From Chloroflexota bacterium (GTDB taxonomy: Bacteria; Chloroflexota; Anaerolineae; Anaerolineales; Anaerolineaceae), in the NCBI GenBank assembly GCA_011053085.1, contig DSBE01000031.1, positions 1-11,139 of the forward strand: a DNA stretch of 11,139 nucleotides, in the 5' to 3' direction. The notes under the pieces were generated by a model. It was not told the origin of the DNA. It did not search any database and worked only from the letters and a program-made list of their open reading frames with translations. The number at the start of each line of letters is the position of its first letter. The first letter of the stretch is position 1. Positions 6,368 through 11,139 of this stretch are shown piece by piece. The position numbers and the translations under genes were made by a program.

Positions 6368-7180
6368 ATGTGGGAAACTTTTATCATTCAACCCTTCATT
6401 AACGTCTTGTTATTGATCTATCAATATTTGGGGCAGAACTTCGGCATCGCCATCATCCTGTTCACCATTCTAATCCGTCTGGTTACTTACCCACTGACCG
6501 CCAAGCAGATCAAAAGCTCGCGCGCCATGCAGGATATGAACTCAGATCCCGAATGGATCAAGATCCAGGAAAAATACAAAGGTGAACGTGAAAAACTGGC
6601 GCAAGAACAAATGCGTTTCTATCAAGAAAAAGGCATCAGCCCCTTCAGTTCCTGTCTGCCGACTTTGATGCAATTTCCGTTGATTCTGGGCCTCTACCAG
6701 AGTATCATCCGCACCATGGCGCAGACCCCCATGCAGATGTTCGAACTGACCCGGCTGGTATACCCGGGCTCATTCTGGTTCAAAACCGACTTGCTGCCGC
6801 TGAACAGCCGCTTTTTGTGGATGAACCTTGGCCAGCCGGATTTGATTAACGTCAATTTCCTGCCGTTTGCCATTCCGATCATGGCGGTCGTGGTGGCAGG
6901 TACCTCTTATTTGCAATCACGCCTGATGACGCCACCCGCCAGCCAGCCATCTGCCAGCGGTGCCCCCGACCAGAGCGCACAGATGAGCAAAATGATGTCC
7001 ATTTACATGCCCCTTTTGATGGGGTATCTTGCCTACACACTTGCCTCAGGGCTGGCGCTGTATTTCGTGATCTCAAACATCGCCGGTATCGCCCAATATG
7101 CCATTATGGGCAACGTGCATTGGGAAAATATCATGTTCTGGAAAAAAAGAACTGACACAGCTGAAAAATCGAAGAAATAA
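6368..7180 (+). CDS. yidC: Membrane protein insertase YidC/Oxa1 family
   Basis: This 270-residue protein inserts membrane proteins, alone or with SecYEG. It has the short form usual in monoderms, with no large outside domain after the first helix and no lipobox. Predicted membrane segments lie at about 3-21, 24-44, 92-116, 164-183 and 211-247. The conserved groove arginine is Arg37 in ILFTILIRLVTYPLTAKQ. Residues 45-90 are the charged cytoplasmic helical hairpin (IQEKYKGEREKLAQEQMRFY), followed by the family motif GISPFSSCLPTLMQFPLILG (89-108). A Ser/Pro/Gln loop (189-205) lies before the last segment, and the C-tail is basic (KKRTDTAEKSKK). AGGAAAA overlaps the end of the previous gene and serves as ribosome site. 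It lies between the lipoprotein gene and jag. Confidence 0.96.
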   Translation: MWETFIIQPFINVLLLIYQYLGQNFGIAIILFTILIRLVTYPLTAKQIKSSRAMQDMNSDPEWIKIQEKYKGEREKLAQEQMRFYQEKGISPFSSCLPTLMQFPLILGLYQSIIRTMAQTPMQMFELTRLVYPGSFWFKTDLLPLNSRFLWMNLGQPDLINVNFLPFAIPIMAVVVAGTSYLQSRLMTPPASQPSASGAPDQSAQMSKMMSIYMPLLMGYLAYTLASGLALYFVISNIAGIAQYAIMGNVHWENIMFWKKRTDTAEKSKK

Positions 7181-7200
7181 TACCAGGGAGAAGCACTCTT

Positions 7201-8058
7201 ATGACTGAGCAAAAATTTTATGTTGATATCACCGCTGCGAACGTTGAAGATGCCATTGACCAGGGGTTAGCCGCCTTAGGCTTAACCCGCACCCAGGTGG
7301 ACGTAGAGATCTTAGAGCATCCGCGCCCCAAGATTTTGGGGTTCGGCGGACGTGATGCGTTGGTGCGCATCAAGAAGCAGGGCTATGAGCCGCCGTCAGC
7401 ACAAACTGAGAAACCAGCCGAGAAACTGGTGGAATCAAAACCGTCTCAACCGGCCCCTGCCGCCGCGCCAGCCGCCAAACAAGCAGCCAAAACCACGTCT
7501 GTTGACGAACCCCGTCAACCGGTTAAGGCAGAACAACCAGCCTCGCAAAAAAGCGTCGCGAATGATGAAAACACATCGGAAGATGAACAGGTCATCCAAA
7601 CCGCCATTGAGGTAGTGACAGAATTACTGGAAAAAATGCGTGTACAGGCAGAAGTCAGCGCTCATTTTGTTGAGCCTGAGGATGAGTTGGACGAGAAATT
7701 GCTGTGGGTCGATGTCGAAGGCAAAGACCTCAGCATCCTGATCGGCCGCAGGTCAGAAACCTTGAACGCCCTGCAATACATCGCCTCCCTGATCATCAAC
7801 AAACAATTGGGACGCATGGTGCCCTTTATGATCGACGTGCAGGGATACCGCAACCGCCGCACCCAGCAGATCCGCCAGCTTGCGCTGCGCATGGCTGAGC
7901 AATGTGTGAAATCTGGCCGCCGCCAGATGTTAGAGCCCATGTCAGCCCATGAACGACGTATCGTACACCTGGCCTTGCGCGAGCATAAGAAAGTCTATAC
8001 GGAAAGTGTTGGCGAGGGTGAATCACGCAAAGTAACCATCCTCCCCAAAAAAGAATAA
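7201..8058 (+). CDS. jag: RNA-binding protein KhpB/Jag (Jag-N, KH and R3H domains)
   Basis: The 285-residue protein has the three parts of KhpB (Jag/EloR), an RNA-binding regulator linked to cell elongation and division in Gram-positive bacteria. Residues 1-58 are the Jag-N domain (ENVEDAID-like helix, then HPRPKILGFGGRDALVRIKK). Residues 60-128 are a low-complexity Ala/Pro/Gln/Lys linker. The KH domain spans about 130-215; its nucleic-acid loop reads GRRS (182-185) in ILIGRRSETLNALQYI, where the last Gly of the usual GxxG is Ser. The R3H domain follows, with Arg252 and His256 in PMSAHERRIVHLALREH. GGGAG lies 10 nt before the ATG. It is the last gene of the cluster; a terminator follows 14 nt after its stop, and mnmE, often next, is absent. 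Confidence 0.94.
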   Translation: MTEQKFYVDITAANVEDAIDQGLAALGLTRTQVDVEILEHPRPKILGFGGRDALVRIKKQGYEPPSAQTEKPAEKLVESKPSQPAPAAAPAAKQAAKTTSVDEPRQPVKAEQPASQKSVANDENTSEDEQVIQTAIEVVTELLEKMRVQAEVSAHFVEPEDELDEKLLWVDVEGKDLSILIGRRSETLNALQYIASLIINKQLGRMVPFMIDVQGYRNRRTQQIRQLALRMAEQCVKSGRRQMLEPMSAHERRIVHLALREHKKVYTESVGEGESRKVTILPKKE

Positions 8059-8081
8059 AAAGCCGCACAAACAAAACGGCT
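8044..8081 (-). terminator. Possible second terminator for the GH1 transcript
   Basis: On the minus strand AGCCG (8081-8077) can pair with CGGCT (8065-8061) around an 11-nt loop, followed by TTTTATTCTTTTTT. The 5-bp stem is short and shares bases with the main terminator stem, so the two are alternatives. It overlaps the last codons of jag. Confidence 0.3.
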
Positions 8082-8107
8082 GTTCTTCGTAAGAGCAGCC
8101 GTTTTTT
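8073..8107 (+). terminator. Strong bidirectional intrinsic terminator after jag
   Basis: AAAACGGCTG (8073-8082) pairs with CAGCCGTTTT (8096-8105), and five further pairs, one of them G-T, extend the stem to a CGT loop: 15 bp in all. Six T residues follow (8102-8107). Read on the minus strand, the same stem is followed by TTTTGTTTGTG, so it can also end the convergent GH1 transcript, whose stop codon is only 6 nt away. Confidence 0.92.
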
Positions 8108-8113
8108 CATACC

Positions 8114-9394
8114 TCAATCAATCGGATACTGGTTGGCTTTGGCAACATCCCCCAGCCAGAATCCGCTGGTCTTCACCTTGCGTTTTTGGGTTTCTCGGTC
8201 AACGCTGATGATGCCAAAGGTCTTTTCATACCCTGAATTCCACTCAAAATTATCGAAGGCAGACCAGGCGTAATAACCGCGCACATCTATACCGTCGCGC
8301 ATACAGGCAACCACACCTTGCAGGGCGGTGCGATAATAAGCCAGCCTTTCAGAATCCAGGGATGTGCCGATGCCATTTTCGGTGACATACACCGGCAAAC
8401 CGCTCTTGGCAGCCGCATAGCGGATGGTGCCTTCCAGCGCTTTGGGATAGTTCTCATACCCCATCTGTGTCACCGGGGCGCCTTCTCTGACCGGCAGCAA
8501 CCCTTCGGGCCCGTAGCGCTCACGGGTATAGGTCTGCACCCCGATGAAGTCATCTCCGCCCTCTCGGGCCGCATCCAGAAAAATATCCTGCAACTCATGG
8601 CGGTATTCATCACGTATCAGTTCACCACCCGGCTCCGCCTGCATGTCCGCCATCGCCAGCGTCATGCCAACAGGTACATCAGGGTGTTCGGCCTTGCATG
8701 CCAGCGCTGCTTGTTGATGCGCATTCAGCATCACCTCGCGGTCATGTTCACTTGTTGCCAGCATGAATGGCTTTAACTTTTCGATTGGCACGCGGAATCT
8801 GGTTGCGGCCTCTGCCAGCGCCATGCGATAAAAACTATCGCCATCCTCGTCATTATCTCCCTCCTCATCCATATGCCGCATCCAAAGCATGCGCGCCATG
8901 GTGGGGATATTGACCTCATTGATCGTGCATACCGCCCCGGCAAGATCGCCCAGTTCGCGCATCACCAGGCCGGCATATTCGCCAAAGCGCGCAGCGGTTT
9001 CAAAACTTCCCCAGCCTCCCTCGTGAATCAACCAGCGGGGTGAGGTGAAATGGTGCAGGGTCATCATGGGAACCAACTGGTTCTGATGGCAGGCTTCTAA
9101 CATGCGCTTGTAATGGTCCAGAATCGCCTGGGAAAAAAATTCACGTTCTGGTTCCACCCGCGCCCATTCGATCGAAAAACGATAACTATTAAAACCCAAC
9201 TCCGCCAGCAGGCGAATATCATCCTGGTAGCGGTGATAATGGTCAACCGCGTCACCCGAAGGTTCGAGATACAGCGAATGGGTAAGGTGTTCCATCAACC
9301 AGCCGTCACTGTTGTAGTTATTGCCCTCCACCTGGTGGGCAGCCGTCGCCGTACCCCAAAGAAACCCATCAGGAAACTTATAGACAGTATTCAT
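8114..9394 (-). CDS. Glycoside hydrolase family 1 (beta-glucosidase/beta-galactosidase type)
   Basis: The 426-residue protein is a GH1 retaining beta-glycosidase. The opening FPDGFLWGTATAAHQVEGN (7-25) is the family N-terminal signature. The acid/base is Glu160 in CTINEVN, with Val where most members have Pro (NEP). The nucleophile is Glu339 in VYVTENGIGT. Also present are LHHFTSPRW (113-121) and the sugar-binding C-terminal motif WSAFDNFEWNSGYEKTFGI (377-395). There is no signal peptide, so it should act in the cytoplasm on imported disaccharides or glycosides; the exact sugar is not predictable. Residues 176-187 are an unusual acidic stretch (DEEGDNDEDGDS). I chose ATG 9394, with AAGGAG 5 nt upstream, over an in-frame start at 9421 that lacks a ribosome site and crosses an operator-like palindrome. 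The gene follows dnaE by 52 nt and converges on jag. Confidence 0.95.
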   Translation of the reverse strand: MNTVYKFPDGFLWGTATAAHQVEGNNYNSDGWLMEHLTHSLYLEPSGDAVDHYHRYQDDIRLLAELGFNSYRFSIEWARVEPEREFFSQAILDHYKRMLEACHQNQLVPMMTLHHFTSPRWLIHEGGWGSFETAARFGEYAGLVMRELGDLAGAVCTINEVNIPTMARMLWMRHMDEEGDNDEDGDSFYRMALAEAATRFRVPIEKLKPFMLATSEHDREVMLNAHQQAALACKAEHPDVPVGMTLAMADMQAEPGGELIRDEYRHELQDIFLDAAREGGDDFIGVQTYTRERYGPEGLLPVREGAPVTQMGYENYPKALEGTIRYAAAKSGLPVYVTENGIGTSLDSERLAYYRTALQGVVACMRDGIDVRGYYAWSAFDNFEWNSGYEKTFGIISVDRETQKRKVKTSGFWLGDVAKANQYPID

Positions 9395-9403
9395 ACTGAC
9401 TCC

Positions 9404-9421
9404 TTGTTGGCTTGCTAACAA
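9404..9421. promoter_or_regulatory. Operator-like palindrome in the GH1 leader
   Basis: TTGTTGGCTTGCTAACAA is an 18-bp inverted repeat with seven of eight pairs matching around a central TT. TTGTTAGC-type half-sites facing each other are common in LacI-family sugar regulators. It lies between the putative -10 box and the GH1 start and touches the ribosome site at 9400-9405, so a bound repressor could block expression. No regulator gene is in the window. Confidence 0.45.
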
Positions 9422-9424
9422 TTA

Positions 9425-9460
9425 CCTTATATCATTATAAGGGTTTTTAACATTCGTCAA
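9425..9460 (-). promoter_or_regulatory. Putative GH1 promoter overlapped by a perfect inverted repeat
   Basis: On the minus strand TTGACG (9460-9455) and TATAAT (9439-9434) are separated by 15 nt, slightly short. The -35 box lies within the last codons of dnaE. The -10 box sits inside a perfect inverted repeat, CCTTATA (9425-9431) and TATAAGG (9436-9442) with a 4-nt centre. No T-run follows on the minus strand, so it is unlikely to terminate dnaE; it may be a second operator. Confidence 0.4.
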
Positions 9461-11139
9461 GCCAGCGGATTTCGAGATTTTCCTTACCAAGTCTGGTGGT
9501 CAGACGTTGCTGGAGTTCAGGGCACCATCCGGTGGTGTCATTGGGAAAATCGATCAGATAGCGAACCCCTTTTTCTATCACGTAGAAGGCAAAGGCATCC
9601 TTGCCGGGATACGCCAGAATCTCACCATGAATACGGCGCAATCGCCGGCGATCATGCTCAGGATTGCCGGTGGCTTGCAAGGTGATGAATATCTTCTGCA
9701 TTCGCTGCTCTTCCTTTTTCTTGCGATCCGGCAATTCTGGCAGGGTGTCCAATGGCAGGTGGCCGCGGTACAATACCTCCGGCCTTTTCCCATTGCCATT
9801 GCCGTTGCCATTTTGTGGAGGGTGGTTGTTTGCCATGATAGGCTGAGATTGTTGTGCAGGCGGAGGATCGATTACTTGAACCTCTTCTGCTTCAACAGTG
9901 GGGCTATCAGGTTGTTCACCATCAATCTCCGTCAATGGTAAGTCATTGATGGTGCCAGCGCCAGACAATCCAAACTCACTCTCATCCATTTGAAAGCCAG
10001 TGGTATTACTGTCTTCATGATACCCGTTGCCATCCAGATATTCTTGAATGGCAAAAGGATCGTCATCCGTCAGGTATTTATCCGCGATCTCATGTTTTCG
10101 CATTTTTTTTACTGGATATCTCCCCGCACCATTATCTGAAACTGCTGTCAGATGTGCTTCCTCAACATTGTCCGCCAGGATTTTGGGGGTATCATCGTCT
10201 TTACGATCCAACTTACCGGAAACGATCAACACTTTATCACTGCCAAGTAGTTCTCGATGCTGCTCCCACACGCGGGGGAACACCACCAATTCCATGGTCC
10301 CCTGCAGATCCTCCAGGGTCACAAATGCCATCGGGTCGCCTTTTTTGGTTACATAGGGCTGTAACCTGGAAACCAATCCTGCCACCACCACACTGCGACC
10401 GTCTTTGGCTGTGACCAAATCGGTGGATTGATGCGAGATCACTTGCTGAAGGCTGCTCAGGTAAGCATCCAACGGATGGGCAGAGATGAATAAACCCAGC
10501 AATTCGCGCTCCCAATTGAGAACCTCACGCTGATTCATCTCTGTCGCCACCGGCAGCACCACCTTTTCTTCAAAGGCATCGGTCATACCGAAGAAGCTCA
10601 GCTGGCCGTTGCGCGCAGCATCGTTGTGGCTGGTGCTGATCGAAACAATGTGGTCGATCGCCTCCAACAACGCCCGCCGTGGACCGAACTCGTCCAATGC
10701 GCCGACCCTGATCAAGGATTCCAATGCGCGTTTGCCGACCGCCCGCAAATCTACGCGCCGTGCAAAATCGCTGATATCAGAGAAACGCCCTTTTTCTTCG
10801 CGCGCTGCCACGATCAAAGCCGCCGGGCCATGCCCCACATTCTTAATGGCGCCCAGGCCATACCGTATCACCTGGTTGCCATTGGCTGCTTCTTCGATGG
10901 TGAAGTCCCAGCAGCTCTGGTTGACAGTCGGCGGCAAAACCTCAATGCCCTGATCGCGGCAATCTGCCACATAGTAGGCGACCTTATCAGTGTTATGTTG
11001 ATACACTGACAGCAGTGCAGTCATATATTCCACCGTGTAATGGCATTTGAGGTAGGCAGTGGTCAGCGCCACCAGGGCATAATCTGCGGCATGCGATTTG
11101 TTGAAGCCGTAATCAGCAAATCTCTCCCAATCTTTGAAG
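9447..11139 (-). CDS. dnaE: DNA polymerase III alpha subunit, C-terminal part (5' end outside window)
   Basis: The 563 residues in view are the C-terminal part of the replicative polymerase. They begin in the fingers region with WERFADYGFNKSHAADYALV, a DnaE hallmark, so the frame clearly continues past 11139. A helix-hairpin-helix region follows (AVGKRALESLIRVGALDEFG, about 133-152 of the visible part), then the clamp-binding motif GQLSFFG (178-184) and the OB fold (about 249-325, VVAGLVSRLQPYVTKKGDPM onward). A long acidic, Pro/Gln/Asn-rich linker (about 330-478) contains NGNGNGNGKR. A separate C-terminal domain follows (about 480-563), with RRRLRRIHGEILAYPGKDAF and FPNDTTGWCPELQQRL. This DnaE lacks the PolC layout. 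E. coli DnaE binds tau through its C-terminal domain; whether this domain does the same is unknown. It ends 52 nt before the GH1 gene. Confidence 0.96.
   Translation of the reverse strand, partial: FKDWERFADYGFNKSHAADYALVALTTAYLKCHYTVEYMTALLSVYQHNTDKVAYYVADCRDQGIEVLPPTVNQSCWDFTIEEAANGNQVIRYGLGAIKNVGHGPAALIVAAREEKGRFSDISDFARRVDLRAVGKRALESLIRVGALDEFGPRRALLEAIDHIVSISTSHNDAARNGQLSFFGMTDAFEEKVVLPVATEMNQREVLNWERELLGLFISAHPLDAYLSSLQQVISHQSTDLVTAKDGRSVVVAGLVSRLQPYVTKKGDPMAFVTLEDLQGTMELVVFPRVWEQHRELLGSDKVLIVSGKLDRKDDDTPKILADNVEEAHLTAVSDNGAGRYPVKKMRKHEIADKYLTDDDPFAIQEYLDGNGYHEDSNTTGFQMDESEFGLSGAGTINDLPLTEIDGEQPDSPTVEAEEVQVIDPPPAQQSQPIMANNHPPQNGNGNGNGKRPEVLYRGHLPLDTLPELPDRKKKEEQRMQKIFITLQATGNPEHDRRRLRRIHGEILAYPGKDAFAFYVIEKGVRYLIDFPNDTTGWCPELQQRLTTRLGKENLEIRWLDEC
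9791..9814. repeat. Short six-base tandem repeat in dnaE
   Basis: About four imperfect copies of CATTGC (CATTGC, CATTGC, CGTTGC, CATTTT) encode the Asn-Gly run of the DnaE linker on the minus strand. As six is a multiple of three, gain or loss of a copy would alter linker length without shifting the frame. Confidence 0.6.

Noticed and set aside
7352..7615. 87-codon plus-strand frame rich in Arg, Pro and Asn within jag
   Set aside because: It is the +1 shadow of the low-complexity jag linker and has no ribosome site.
9395..9421. Longer GH1 start at 9421
   Set aside because: ATG 9394 has AAGGAG at 5 nt spacing and begins just before the GH1 signature; the added nine residues are not family-like.
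1..11139. CRISPR array, tRNA, insertion sequence or prophage signals
   Set aside because: No spaced direct repeats, cloverleaf, transposase, integrase or phage structural gene was recognised on either strand.

Overview
The window looks chromosomal and most resembles Chloroflexota, probably class Anaerolineae. This is inferred from content: a membrane-anchored WD40 protein with a Thr/Pro-repeat linker, a short monoderm-type YidC, an eight-repeat lipoprotein inserted in the rpmH-rnpA-yidD-yidC-jag cluster, and a DnaE with a long linker and extra C-terminal domain. No 16S rRNA or other phylogenetic marker is present, so the assignment is moderate. Every gene is intact except the two cut by the window edges.

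Layout. (1) 1-2026, minus: 3' truncated WD40 repeat protein with an N-terminal cytoplasmic helical domain, one transmembrane helix and an outside propeller. (2) 2027-2165: divergent intergenic region with a promoter whose -10 box lies only 6 nt from the next start codon. (3) 2166-4144, plus: GNAT acetyltransferase followed by an AbgB-like M20 amidohydrolase, probably one operon. (4) 4163-8107, plus: a strong sigma70-type promoter drives rpmH, rnpA, yidD, a beta-propeller lipoprotein, yidC and jag/khpB, ending at a strong terminator. A long near-perfect hairpin, which buries a Shine-Dalgarno-like sequence and holds a 16-codon mini-ORF start in its loop, sits between rpmH and rnpA. (5) 8114-9394, minus: GH1 beta-glycosidase, preceded by two inverted repeats that look like operators. 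(6) 9447-11139, minus: C-terminal part of DnaE, running off the window.

The plus-strand cluster joins ribosome assembly (L34), tRNA 5' maturation (RNase P protein), membrane insertion (YidD, YidC) and an RNA-binding regulator (KhpB/Jag). The lipoprotein between yidD and yidC is a candidate accessory factor of membrane protein insertion or folding. The usual next gene, mnmE, is absent; the cluster ends in a terminator shared with the convergent glycosidase gene.

No mobile element, CRISPR array, tRNA, rRNA or prophage gene is visible. I see no clearly new defence or mobile system. The least explained signals are the rpmH-rnpA hairpin with its mini-ORF, the paired operator-like palindromes before the GH1 gene, the apparently leaderless GNAT gene and the lipoprotein's position.
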